Of a stretch of 64,000 bases of DNA, positions 45,552-54,448 are shown piece after piece (position 1 is the stretch's first letter; every line of letters begins with the position of its first letter). The position numbers and the translations under genes are program-made. The stretch spans positions 33,942 through 97,941 of the forward strand of contig JAGXFY010000029.1 in NCBI GenBank assembly GCA_024636985.1, written 5' to 3'. The notes beneath the pieces were generated by a model. That model was not told where the DNA came from. It was given only the letters and a program-made list of their open reading frames with translations, and made no database searches. The stretch is from Petrocella sp024636985 (lineage in GTDB: Bacteria > Bacillota > Clostridia > Lachnospirales > Vallitaleaceae).

Positions 45552-46718
45552 TTAAATCCTGCTTGCACCTTGACCTACACCGGCTACATAAAATGCAGGC
45601 GTCAGTCCTGTTAATGTTTCATAATGCTTACCTACTTTTTCTATAAATTGCTCAACCGCTTCTTCCTTAACCAGACTTACTGTACATCCGCCAAAGCCTG
45701 CACCGGTCATCCTAGAGCCTATGGTGCCATCAATTTTTCGTGCTTCATTTACCATAGTATCAAGGGCATCCCCAGTTACCTCGTATAGATCTCTTAAAGA
45801 ATCGTGAGACTTGTTCATCAGAACCCCAAAACGGATTAAGTCATTATTTTCAAGGGCTTCTTTTGCTTCTAACGTTCTAAGATTTTCATATACGGCATGT
45901 TTTGCTCTATTACTGACCACCTGATCTTCGATTAAGTGTTTGTTGTTCTCAAAAGCCGCATCATCCAAATCACAGAGGTATCTTATATCTAGGACTTTGT
46001 TCAGATCGGCTACTGCCATTTCGCACTCACGACGACGTTCATTATATTTTGAGTCGGCTAAGCCTCTTCGCATATTGGTATTACTAATAATTATTTTTAC
46101 ACCTTCCAGCTTTAAAGGCACATATTCATATTTAAGTGTATTACAATCCAATAAAATAGCATGATCTGCCTTACCCATACAAACGGCAAATTGGTCCATA
46201 ATACCACAATTGACACCAACGAAATCATTTTCAGCTTTTTGACTCATCTTAACCAGATCCACGCTATCTAGATCACACTCAAATAAGTCATTGATCATTA
46301 CCGCGGTTAAGACTTCAAGAGAGGCCGATGAAGATAGGCCTGCACCATTAGGTATGTTGCCATAATACAGTACCTCAAAGCCTTTTAGTGATATACCTAG
46401 GTCCAAAAATGTTTTGATTACCCCTTTGGGATAATTGGTCCAACTGTCCTCTTCTTTGTACAAAATATGATCCAAATCTACAGTCACCCTTGTATCAAAA
46501 TTCATAGTGGCAAAGCTTACCTTGTCATCATCCCTTAATCGAACCGCTGCATAAGTACCAAAATCCAGTGCACAGGGGAAAACAAATCCGCCATTATAAT
46601 CGATATGTTCTCCAATCAGATTCACACGTCCCGGTGCAAAATAGTATCGTATTTCCCCACCTTCACCATAGATGGATTCAAAAGATGCTTTCATGGATAT
46701 TTTCATTGAACTATTCAT
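45552..46718 (-). CDS. galK: Galactokinase
   Basis: The 388-residue GHMP kinase has PGRVNLIGEHIDYNGG (substrate), PNGAGLSSSASLEV (ATP loop) and MTGAGFGGCTVSLV. It phosphorylates galactose at C1. It follows the LacI-type regulator by 34 bp and precedes galE by 10 bp. The ribosome site is AGGAGACAGGT. Confidence 0.97.
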   Translation of the reverse strand: MNSSMKISMKASFESIYGEGGEIRYYFAPGRVNLIGEHIDYNGGFVFPCALDFGTYAAVRLRDDDKVSFATMNFDTRVTVDLDHILYKEEDSWTNYPKGVIKTFLDLGISLKGFEVLYYGNIPNGAGLSSSASLEVLTAVMINDLFECDLDSVDLVKMSQKAENDFVGVNCGIMDQFAVCMGKADHAILLDCNTLKYEYVPLKLEGVKIIISNTNMRRGLADSKYNERRRECEMAVADLNKVLDIRYLCDLDDAAFENNKHLIEDQVVSNRAKHAVYENLRTLEAKEALENNDLIRFGVLMNKSHDSLRDLYEVTGDALDTMVNEARKIDGTIGSRMTGAGFGGCTVSLVKEEAVEQFIEKVGKHYETLTGLTPAFYVAGVGQGASRI

Positions 46719-46752
46719 ACCTGTCTCCTCTTCTTATATTATAATTCTCTAG

Positions 46753-47754
46753 CTAAGACTCTCGAATCATCAGTCTTGTTTCCAGATACGTTTTTTGGTT
46801 TTCTATATCTTTTGTAGTCATCATTTTGTAAATGCGGTTGCCAGCTAGTTGACCAAGCTTTGTCATCTGTTGATCGACTGTCGATAGCTTCGGTTCAGTA
46901 ATCATGGATATGATGGTATTGTCAAAACCGATAATACGCATATCCTTTGGAACCAAAAGTCCTTCTGATTTGGCACCACTTAAGGCACCCACTGCCATCC
47001 AGTCATTACAAGCCAACAAGGCATCCGGTTTTTCACCGGACCGAATATAATCTGCTACAGCTTCTTTAGCCTGTTCCACCGTTTTGATATCATTCCCATC
47101 TTTTATTCTAAGAATGCGACTTTCCATACCATGGGCTTTCATGAATTCCAAATAGACTTCTTCTTTAATATCATAGGAATGACTTTTCTTGCCTCGCAAA
47201 AAAACAATGCGTTTACATCCTTCTGTTATTAAATATTTTAAGGCCATACGGGCACCACCTTCGCCATCATTTAAAACATAACTACATCCGGTACCTTGGG
47301 CATAACCATTGACTAAAAGTAAGGGTACACGTTTGGCAAGTTCTTCAAAATACCCTGATACCACATTTTCTTTTCTAGGATCAAGAACAACCATACCATC
47401 CACGCGGCGATCCACTAAGCTATGAATCACTTCCACCTCGTTGGTGGCTTCGCCTTCTGTATGACATAAGAAAGTTGTATATCCTTTTTCCTTTAAGATA
47501 CTATCCACACCTTTGATAACTTCAGAAAAGAAAAGGTTTTCTATAGAGGGTGTCAAAATACCTACTGTTTTTGTCGAATTTTGAATCAGGCTACGTGCTA
47601 AAAGATTGGGTTTAAACTTAAGTGTATCAACGGCTTCTTCAACTTTCTTTCGAGTTGATGCTTTAACTGGGTAATTATTATTAATAACCCTTGAAACCGT
47701 TGTAATGGAAACACCTGCAGCCTGTGCAACATCCTGTATGGTAGTTCTTTTCAT
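46753..47754 (-). CDS. LacI family regulator of the galactose operon
   Basis: The 333-residue protein has an N-terminal LacI helix-turn-helix (TIQDVAQAAGVSITTVSRVINN) and a sugar-binding core (VGILTPSIENLFFSEVIKG ... IIGFDNTIISMITEPKLSTVDQ). First gene of the gal operon. A 16-bp palindrome 15 bp upstream of the start is a likely operator. GGAGGTAAATC precedes ATG. Confidence 0.93.
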   Translation of the reverse strand: MKRTTIQDVAQAAGVSITTVSRVINNNYPVKASTRKKVEEAVDTLKFKPNLLARSLIQNSTKTVGILTPSIENLFFSEVIKGVDSILKEKGYTTFLCHTEGEATNEVEVIHSLVDRRVDGMVVLDPRKENVVSGYFEELAKRVPLLLVNGYAQGTGCSYVLNDGEGGARMALKYLITEGCKRIVFLRGKKSHSYDIKEEVYLEFMKAHGMESRILRIKDGNDIKTVEQAKEAVADYIRSGEKPDALLACNDWMAVGALSGAKSEGLLVPKDMRIIGFDNTIISMITEPKLSTVDQQMTKLGQLAGNRIYKMMTTKDIENQKTYLETRLMIRES

Positions 47755-47768
47755 GATTTACCTCCTTT

Positions 47769-47784
47769 TAGAAAAGGTTTTCTA
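47769..47784. promoter_or_regulatory. Candidate operator of the gal regulator
   Basis: TAGAAAAGGTTTTCTA is a perfect inverted repeat (TAGAAAA/TTTTCTA) around GG, placed between the regulator start and the divergent murG promoter. Confidence 0.55.
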
Positions 47785-47837
47785 TTTTCATTATAACATC
47801 TGCTTTTTTGTTGTCAATATGTAATCTAGCATATCTA

Positions 47838-47866
47838 TTGACTTTCAAGCTTGTTTTATTCATAAT
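47838..47866 (+). promoter_or_regulatory. Candidate promoter for murG
   Basis: TTGACT (47838-47843) and CATAAT (47861-47866) are separated by 17 bp, 30 bp ahead of the murG start codon. Confidence 0.65.
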
Positions 47867-47896
47867 AAATAGAGATTACTATCTTTGGAGGTTCTT

Positions 47897-48961
47897 ATGA
47901 ATAAAATTATACTTACAGGTGGTGGCACCGCCGGTCATGTCATGCCTCATTTAGCTTTATTACCTTCTCTAAGAGAAAAAGACTACCATGTGGATTATAT
48001 TGGCTCCAAACAAGGTATCGAGAAAAAACTTATTGAGAAAGAAGGGCTACCTTACTATGGCATAGCTTCCGGAAAACTCAGACGTTATTTTGATCTTAAA
48101 AATTTCACGGATCTTTTTAAAATATTTTTCGGAACCCTTGAGTCCATATTTCTTATACATAAACTAAAACCAAATCTGGTCTTTTCAAAAGGCGGCTTTG
48201 TCACTGTACCCGTCGTCCTAGCTGCATGGCTGGCTAAGGTTCCGGTTGTTATACATGAATCTGATATGACGCCTGGCCTAGCGAATAAAATTGCTTCAAG
48301 GTTTGCAGTGAAAATATGTACCACTTTTGAAAGTACTTTATCTCATATACCAGCTTCAAAAGGTGTTCATACCGGTGCACCCATAAGGGGCGAACTTTTT
48401 CTTGGTGAAAGTCAAAAGGGGCATGCTTATACGCATCTTGATCATAATAAAGCCATATTATTGGTAACAGGTGGTAGTCTCGGTGCACAAAGTATTAATG
48501 ACTGTCTACGAGATAGCCTTATAGAACTAACAAAAACCTTTCACGTGGTACATCTTTGTGGAAAAGGGAATATTGATCATAGCTATGACCACCTTGAAGG
48601 TTATCGGCAATATGAATTCATTGGTAAACATATGGCTGATCTGTATGCCATGGCTGATGTTGTCGTAAGTCGAGCCGGTTCAAATACCATTACTGAACTG
48701 GTGGCACTTAAGAAGCCTCATCTATTAATTCCTTTACCTGCTACACAAAGTAGAGGTGATCAGCTTCTTAATGCTGATGCTTTTGAAGCACTCGGCTACA
48801 GTATGGTCTTAAAACAAGAAAATCTAACCTCTGAAACCTTAATAAAATCTATCCTCGCTCTACACGAACACCCCCATATTTATACAGAAAAAATGGCAGA
48901 ATATGCTTTTGCTGACGGCACCAAACATATTCTAAACACACTTGAAAGCTTATTGACTTAA
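47897..48961 (+). CDS. murG: UDP-GlcNAc:lipid I N-acetylglucosaminyltransferase
   Basis: The 354-residue GT28 enzyme makes lipid II on the cytosolic face. It starts MNKIILTGGGTAGHVMPHLAL and shows KGGFVTVPV, HESDMTPGLANK, VTGGSLGAQSIN and SRAGSNTITEL. The start at 47897 follows TTTGGAGG. It stands outside any division/cell wall cluster, divergent from the gal regulator, and the divergent region has separate promoter and operator candidates. It may be the only MurG or a second copy. Confidence 0.94.
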   Translation: MNKIILTGGGTAGHVMPHLALLPSLREKDYHVDYIGSKQGIEKKLIEKEGLPYYGIASGKLRRYFDLKNFTDLFKIFFGTLESIFLIHKLKPNLVFSKGGFVTVPVVLAAWLAKVPVVIHESDMTPGLANKIASRFAVKICTTFESTLSHIPASKGVHTGAPIRGELFLGESQKGHAYTHLDHNKAILLVTGGSLGAQSINDCLRDSLIELTKTFHVVHLCGKGNIDHSYDHLEGYRQYEFIGKHMADLYAMADVVVSRAGSNTITELVALKKPHLLIPLPATQSRGDQLLNADAFEALGYSMVLKQENLTSETLIKSILALHEHPHIYTEKMAEYAFADGTKHILNTLESLLT

Positions 48962-48997
48962 AAATAAAGAGAGACTATAAAAATAAATAAAGACTAT

Positions 48998-49045
48998 AAA
49001 AAGTACCGGATGCCTATGAAGAATTCATGAGCATCCGGTACTTTT
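48998..49045. terminator. Bidirectional Rho-independent terminator after murG
   Basis: AAAAGTACCGGATGC (48999-49013) pairs perfectly with GCATCCGGTACTTTT (49031-49045), between convergent murG and the HIT gene. Confidence 0.9.
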
Positions 49046-49070
49046 CTATGGACTTATGATGATTAAATTT

Positions 49071-49481
49071 TTAGATTTCCTTAGATATTTCTGAAACCAG
49101 TTCTAACATCTGATCATCTGAAAATGCCTTGGTTTTCCATTTGAAATTCATGCCATCGTCTTCAAATCTGGGTATCAAATGAAGATGAAAATGCATGACG
49201 GTTTGTCCGGCTGCTATCCCATTGTTTTGAAGTATGTTGAGTCCATCGCACTTTAATACTTTTTTTAATGCTTTCGCAATAACCGTTGCTAAGGCAAACA
49301 TCTTACCAGCCGTCTCTCCATCCAAATCATAGATATTCTCAATATGCTCTTTAGGTAATATTAATGTATGACCTTTACCCGATGGAAATTTATCCAATAT
49401 GACCCGAAATTCACTGCTTTCAAATATGGTTGCTGAATCCAATTCCCCTGACGCAATACTGCAAAACAAACACTTACTCAT
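49071..49481 (-). CDS. HIT family hydrolase
   Basis: The 136-residue protein has the histidine triad MHFHLHLIP near residues 100-108 and an N-terminal CLFCSIASGE with Cys residues for zinc. It is a nucleotide hydrolase of the Hint type. AAGGAGCATAAA precedes ATG. It is 48 bp after the UDG-flavodoxin-SCP2 gene. Confidence 0.93.
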   Translation of the reverse strand: MSKCLFCSIASGELDSATIFESSEFRVILDKFPSGKGHTLILPKEHIENIYDLDGETAGKMFALATVIAKALKKVLKCDGLNILQNNGIAAGQTVMHFHLHLIPRFEDDGMNFKWKTKAFSDDQMLELVSEISKEI

Positions 49482-49529
49482 TTTATGCTCCTTTCATTAT
49501 ACCTTTTCTTAAACTAACTTTTTTAGAGT

Positions 49530-51290
49530 CTAGAACGCAAATAATTGATCCAGTTTATACAATAAGGTAAAATTGCCTTTGGCTTTTATCTCACCTGTCA
49601 TAAAAGCCCTTTGTACTGTCAATCTACCTTCTGTAATTTTTTTCATAATATCATGGTTACAGTTTATAATCACATCGGCTTCTTGATTTGTGCCGAATTT
49701 TGACTTTAGCTTCACACTTTTGAAGTCCAGAATAAAACTTTCATTTTTTTTATCCTCTATGACCCAACTGATGGTACAATCCGGAAAAGTTTTATCCGGT
49801 TTGAATTTATACTCAAAAAGCTCCGGATAGGTTTTTTGTACCAAACCGCCTTTATTTGAGAGACGTTCTTTAAAAAGACTTGCAATGTCTTCAATATCTT
49901 TCTGTTGCTTTTCTATAAATTCGTCATAATTGGAGATCTGTGATTTAGCTCCGGATGTTCCTTCAAAAGCAAGCTCTTTTCCTATTGTTTTACCTTCCGG
50001 TTCAATTTCTTGTTGCCCCTCATCATTTGGTACATACAACTTCATAAGTACTTTGTTATCTCTGATACTGGTTGGTAGAATACTTCGTTGTTGATTTAAT
50101 ACACGATAGTAATCTTCCGCTTTTTTATCAATAGCATTCAATAGGTTTTTATCCGTTTCAAGATCTGCAGAATTCTCGATACTTGCACATAGAGTTGTGC
50201 CTTCAACACCACCAAGGATGTCCCAAGATTTCAATAAATGGCTTAAGGCATCTCTTTCATATGCTTGCTTACTAATAACGATACCAAATAGGTAAACACC
50301 TTCAAAACAGGCAAATTGACCACTGTCATAACATTTGTCCAGAAAACTTTGCATGAGACCACCAATGCCATACCATGTTACAGTTGTTGCAAGTATAACA
50401 CCTTCCGATTCACTAAGCGCTTCAAAAAAATCTTCCATGTTATAGCCGTCTTGATGCAAATCCAGTCTTTTCACACTGACGTTCAACTCTGTTAGAACAC
50501 TACTGACTCTCTCAGCAGCAACTAAGGTTGGATCATTGGCCAAATTATTGCCGCCATAGATTAAGATGACTTTTCTCTTACCGGAAACTCTCGGCTTTCT
50601 TTGTTTCAGAATAATTTTCTTTTTTATATGTGGCATTTCTTTTTCTTTTATTGTTGGCATACTTGGTTTTATCGTTATTTTTTCTTCCATTTGATTCTCA
50701 ATCTCAGGGCTTGATTTAAAACCACTTAAGTCCTTTAGAAGTGCTTCTGATTGAGTGGCACCAACAAATGCTGCTTCACTCGGATGAGGTAGCATGATTT
50801 GACTATAGGGTCTGTCCTGAATATAAACCGTCGTCTTGATGCCGAGATCTTCGCTCTTGACCGGTTCAAGATTATGCATCACTTTGTGACTTGTTGGTCC
50901 AAGAGGGATAATGATCATCGGTTTTATTAATTCAATTTCTCTGTGTAAAAAGGGTGTAAACATCATGATTTCATCATCTAACAAGTTTCTAGATAAGATA
51001 CGGCCGGTTTTGGCATTAATCTTGTATGGTCGGTATTTAACCGCATAAGTTAGGTATACATCTTCTCTTTTCATGTCTAAATGCTCTAAAAAACTATCAA
51101 AAACTTCCCCACCACCACCTTCAAAAAAGTTGCCTGTAGCTTCTTCTTTGGCCGATGGGCAAGGTGCAATAAACATGATTTTACTGTTTACATTACCATA
51201 TCCAGGGACGAGACTATGTATGTCTTTGGTTTTTTCAGTAATATGGGCTGAGCATTCTCGCATCAGCTCTTTGATTGCCATCTGCTTCAT
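49530..51290 (-). CDS. Three-domain fusion: uracil-DNA-glycosylase-like, flavodoxin-like, SCP2-like
   Basis: The 586-residue protein begins with a UDG superfamily region (about 1-190: VPGYGNVNSKIMFIAPCPSA, GGGGEVFDSFL, and LPHPSEAAF near 170). A charged basic linker precedes a flavodoxin/NADPH-dependent FMN reductase-like domain (about 230-400: VILIYGGNN, TTVTWYGIGGLMQSFLDKC). The C-terminus (about 490-586) resembles an SCP2 sterol-carrier domain (VINCNHDIMKKITEGRLTVQRAFMTGEIKAKG). The UDG part lacks the four-Cys iron-sulfur pattern of family 4. Start chosen by GAGGAG. Function unknown. Confidence 0.75.
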   Translation of the reverse strand: MKQMAIKELMRECSAHITEKTKDIHSLVPGYGNVNSKIMFIAPCPSAKEEATGNFFEGGGGEVFDSFLEHLDMKREDVYLTYAVKYRPYKINAKTGRILSRNLLDDEIMMFTPFLHREIELIKPMIIIPLGPTSHKVMHNLEPVKSEDLGIKTTVYIQDRPYSQIMLPHPSEAAFVGATQSEALLKDLSGFKSSPEIENQMEEKITIKPSMPTIKEKEMPHIKKKIILKQRKPRVSGKRKVILIYGGNNLANDPTLVAAERVSSVLTELNVSVKRLDLHQDGYNMEDFFEALSESEGVILATTVTWYGIGGLMQSFLDKCYDSGQFACFEGVYLFGIVISKQAYERDALSHLLKSWDILGGVEGTTLCASIENSADLETDKNLLNAIDKKAEDYYRVLNQQRSILPTSIRDNKVLMKLYVPNDEGQQEIEPEGKTIGKELAFEGTSGAKSQISNYDEFIEKQQKDIEDIASLFKERLSNKGGLVQKTYPELFEYKFKPDKTFPDCTISWVIEDKKNESFILDFKSVKLKSKFGTNQEADVIINCNHDIMKKITEGRLTVQRAFMTGEIKAKGNFTLLYKLDQLFAF

Positions 51291-51300
51291 GTTGTTCTCC

Positions 51301-52350
51301 TCACAATACATCCGTTTTCTGTGCCGGTTTCAACAATATATGGGTCATCATAATCCCACCGGCAAAGCCACCAATATGGGCCAATATATCGACATTAGGC
51401 GTCAGAATCGAGAAAACGATACCAATACCAAACATAACCCAAAGTATGTAGCTTGAGACCCCATCAATGGGTTTCTTGATCTTATTGGTCACCACCAATA
51501 AGCTGCCAATAAGTCCATACACGGCACCACTTGCTCCGGCTGCAACCGGGTACATCCCGGTGATATATGCGCCTCCCAGGCTCATCAAAGATCCTAATAA
51601 TCCGGATCCTAGATACACCACCAAATACTGCCATATTTTTAAATAACGTTCTAAACGATAGCCAAATATATAAAGACTAAACATATTATGAAATAAATGT
51701 AGGATGCCAATATGTAAAAACATGGCCGTTATTAAGCGATAATACTCACCATCTAAAACAACTAAGGGAAAACTCATGGCGCCACTCGCAATAAGTGTCT
51801 CAAGATCTAGAGAGCTGCCTCTGATTTCCATGTTTACCCAAATAGCGATGTTTATCGACATCAACACCCAAGTAATCCAAACTGTTCCTTTTCTTGGCTT
51901 TAGCTTATAATAGGTCGTTTGTTCATTATTGAGTGTTTTCTTGATTTCCTTATCGATGTTGAGTATGTTTTTAAGTTGACGCTTTGGAATCTGCAACTTT
52001 CGTGTATTTTCATTAATGAACCAAACCACATCAATAAATCTTTCACTAAGGTCCGGTACAAAATTAAAAGCATCATATAAGACTTGTGTCTCTTTCGCTA
52101 TAATGAGATTGAGTAATATCACCTTGTCCGCTTCTGTTTTACTAAATTGTTGCATTGTTAATTGCTTATATTCCAGATACCGTTCCGGATCAAGGGCAAA
52201 TTCCGGTCCAAGCTCTATCACATTGATGAGATACAGGTTGCTCTTATCATACATACCATACATGGTCACGTTTTCAATATCTGTTGGAATCTTTTGGTAT
52301 TGTCTATTCTTGAAATAGTCATTAATCTGATTGTATAATTTTTTTTCCAT
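51301..52350 (-). CDS. Rhomboid family intramembrane serine protease
   Basis: The 349-residue protein has a soluble N-terminal region (about 1-165) and a six-helix rhomboid domain with HLFHNMFSLYIFG, nucleophile Ser in AAGASGAVYGLIG and catalytic His in DILAHIGGFAGG. It cleaves membrane-anchored substrates, unknown here. AGAGGTGAAAG precedes ATG. The gene is 10 bp upstream of the UDG-flavodoxin-SCP2 gene and probably co-transcribed. Confidence 0.93.
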   Translation of the reverse strand: MEKKLYNQINDYFKNRQYQKIPTDIENVTMYGMYDKSNLYLINVIELGPEFALDPERYLEYKQLTMQQFSKTEADKVILLNLIIAKETQVLYDAFNFVPDLSERFIDVVWFINENTRKLQIPKRQLKNILNIDKEIKKTLNNEQTTYYKLKPRKGTVWITWVLMSINIAIWVNMEIRGSSLDLETLIASGAMSFPLVVLDGEYYRLITAMFLHIGILHLFHNMFSLYIFGYRLERYLKIWQYLVVYLGSGLLGSLMSLGGAYITGMYPVAAGASGAVYGLIGSLLVVTNKIKKPIDGVSSYILWVMFGIGIVFSILTPNVDILAHIGGFAGGIMMTHILLKPAQKTDVL

Positions 52351-52602
52351 ATTCTTTCACCTCTTTTGGTCCTCAATACCTTAAGCAATCATGAGGTATT
52401 AAAAGACCTATACTCATATTAAATGATATTAAGCCAAAGGGCAAGAATAAAGATAAGACTTTGTAGAGAAAAGAATCTAAATAAGGGCAGCCTTAGATCA
52501 TCGAAGTCAGCTTTGTTAAATTTTGTTAACTCTTCAATATCAGAATCCGTAAGTGCTTGTCTTTTTTAGTAGTTATAATCGTGATAATTCATTATCATCA
52601 TC

Positions 52603-52675
52603 GTAGATGTAACACACAGCTTTTCCTCGCCTTACACTTCGTACGGTCATCGGAAAAGCTGTGTATCACATCTAC
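52603..52675. repeat. Long imperfect hairpin upstream of the rhomboid gene
   Basis: GTAGATGT (52603-52610) pairs with ACATCTAC (52668-52675); then ACACAGCTTTTCC (52613-52625) pairs with GGAAAAGCTGTGT (52652-52664), 13 bp perfect, around a 26-nt apical part. The 52351-52602 stretch on its left shows nothing recognisable. Confidence 0.8.
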
Positions 52676-52702
52676 TCGGTAATAGGTCGTCATTTCGTCA
52701 AT

Positions 52703-52798
52703 AAAAAGCACTGCTCAATCATCCTTCTATTTTACATCCATGTAAAAATGAAGGATGTTCTACATCCATGTAAAACTGTGATTGATCAGTACTTTTTC
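52703..52798. ncRNA. Folded element with closing stem and two ACATCCATGT hairpins
   Basis: AAAAAG, ACTG and TCAATCA (52703-52720) pair with TGATTGA, CAGT and CTTTTT (52779-52797), closing a junction that holds CCTTC...TTTTACATCCATGTAAAA...GAAGG and a second TACATCCATGTA hairpin. The reverse strand reads ACATGGATGT at both apices. Strand and function are unknown; the T-rich ends could also act as a terminator. Confidence 0.5.
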
Positions 52799-52902
52799 TT
52801 TCCTCATTCGGTTCCGCAAATGAGTAATTTCAATAGGTTTAAATTCGTATAAATTTCATGCCGTATGATGCGTTAAGCAACCTATAAACCCTACTAAGCC
52901 AA

Positions 52903-52941
52903 CATCGACCATGAAGTTCCTGGAAGGGTTTTCATGGGACC
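52903..52941. repeat. Internally deleted copy of the 32.77-kb structured element
   Basis: CGACCATGAAGTTCCTGGA continues directly into AAGGGTTTTCATGGGACC. These two blocks are the outer edges of the 32.77-kb element, where about 170 nt lie between them. Only the P1 stem (CCATGAA/TTCATGG) remains. The junction falls at TGGA, present at both edges of the missing segment. It sits 22 bp downstream of the last Tad-locus gene. Confidence 0.75.
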
Positions 52942-52962
52942 TAATTAATACTATACTAATTC

Positions 52963-53934
52963 TCATTTATTCAAATAATGACAAGGCCAGAAACCTTCAC
53001 CTGCTGCTTCTTCTTTGGTTGCAAAGACCTGGATTAAGTTATCCGTTTGTTGATGGGTACACCTGTCATCACAGTAATAGAAAGAACCATCCGATATATC
53101 TTCATAACCCTTTATAGGCTGTATTTTCAAAACATTACTTTGATGAAAAGAGAAAAAATCTAAGAAGGCGCCATATCCAAGAGGTGCTCCTTGAATACAT
53201 ACCATCAGACCGATATCATCCAATGTGCGACTCCAAGGATCGTTGTCCGCTACGGGTACTACAAATTCGTACAACATACCTTGCTGCTTCGCCCATTGAT
53301 TATGGCTAATAACGGTGTCTCTTAGACCTTCTTCAATGGAAGCGACGATGGCTCTTTTTCTTATACCCTCAAAGTTCGATTCATTAATACCTGAAGGTTT
53401 ATGAACAATGGATGCAAAATCTCCCTTTTCTACCTCCCAAGTCTGCGTGTCCACAATCTCAACAAAATCATCTAAGGTCAATTTCATAGCATAATCCAAA
53501 TCTTCATAGATGTAAGGCTTTTTTTCACTTAGTACCGGCATAGGACTAACTTCGCCTGACACATCCCTAACTTGTTTCGTACCATAAAGATAATAACCGT
53601 CATAACCAATAATAACAATTGCCACGATGTATTGATTGTATTGGTGCTTTGCCTCATCACCAAAAGCCTTGAAACCATAATAGTAAGTTCTTAAAAAAGC
53701 ATCCATCACTTCTTCGGTCTCAATACTGATGTGCTTTCCTCTACCTTCATCAAAACTCCTTTTTGAATACGTTTTGAGAGCATAAGTACCATCTTCTATA
53801 GCACTATTTATGATCGCCTCATACTGGTTTTTCAGACGCTCTCTTTGATCTAGACGATGGGTATTAAAATTATGAATCATATAAAAGGGTAGGGTAATAA
53901 TCGTAAATAATATGGCGTACTTAATAAGATTCAT
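52963..53934 (-). CDS. Tad-locus membrane-anchored protein of unknown function
   Basis: The 323-residue protein has one N-terminal helix (about 4-20) and an extracytoplasmic body with many Tyr and acidic residues and no recognised domain (KQVRDVSGE, DPWSRTLDDIG). It is the last gene of the Tad-like operon and overlaps the preceding gene by 14 bp, so it is translationally coupled. It may be a minor pilin-like or assembly component. Confidence 0.7.
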   Translation of the reverse strand: MNLIKYAILFTIITLPFYMIHNFNTHRLDQRERLKNQYEAIINSAIEDGTYALKTYSKRSFDEGRGKHISIETEEVMDAFLRTYYYGFKAFGDEAKHQYNQYIVAIVIIGYDGYYLYGTKQVRDVSGEVSPMPVLSEKKPYIYEDLDYAMKLTLDDFVEIVDTQTWEVEKGDFASIVHKPSGINESNFEGIRKRAIVASIEEGLRDTVISHNQWAKQQGMLYEFVVPVADNDPWSRTLDDIGLMVCIQGAPLGYGAFLDFFSFHQSNVLKIQPIKGYEDISDGSFYYCDDRCTHQQTDNLIQVFATKEEAAGEGFWPCHYLNK

Positions 53935-54436
53935 GTCTTACCATGCCACCACCTCTCACAATAAGAGAAGGATACTGTGGGTCCATCCCATACAGTATCT
54001 GCCTTACAATTTGGCTTTTGGTTGGGGTGACGTTTTGCACACTCACAAAAAACATATCCCCTTGTTCCATAGGATAGAACCCTCCACTGCTTAATATAGC
54101 CTCAATGTCATCTTTATAAAACCCTTCATAACTGATGTGGTAATCCTCCATAAATAAACCACTATCATTATAAACAGGAACATATACCTTTTCATAGTGT
54201 TCCAAGTTTATAAGATAACTGTTACCTGTTTGATCTAGGGCTCTTAAAAACGTCTGATACGCCGATGCATCTAGTCTTCCAATATCCCTTGCACTATCTG
54301 TCATTTGATTGAGTTGTGTTGATATGACACTGTAGCTGATCGTATCTTGACGTTCATATAAATGCATAATCGGTACAATGAACATTAATATTACTGACAA
54401 AAAAATACCCAGTATTTTCCATAAAACTTGCTCCAT
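53921..54436 (-). CDS. Tad-locus small membrane protein (TadE-like by position)
   Basis: The 171-residue protein has one N-terminal helix (about 5-24, VLWKILGIFLSVILMFIVPI) followed by a short extracytoplasmic domain. Size and topology resemble TadE/TadF-type pseudopilins, but no Glu5-type processing motif is clear. GTGGAGG precedes ATG. It overlaps the next gene. Confidence 0.65.
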   Translation of the reverse strand: MEQVLWKILGIFLSVILMFIVPIMHLYERQDTISYSVISTQLNQMTDSARDIGRLDASAYQTFLRALDQTGNSYLINLEHYEKVYVPVYNDSGLFMEDYHISYEGFYKDDIEAILSSGGFYPMEQGDMFFVSVQNVTPTKSQIVRQILYGMDPQYPSLIVRGGGMVRHESY

Positions 54437-54448
54437 CCTTTGCCTCCA

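Noticed and set aside
52703..52798. Calling this a CsrA-sequestering RNA
   Set aside because: Only two good apices are present and no csrA gene is in the window; kept as one possibility only.
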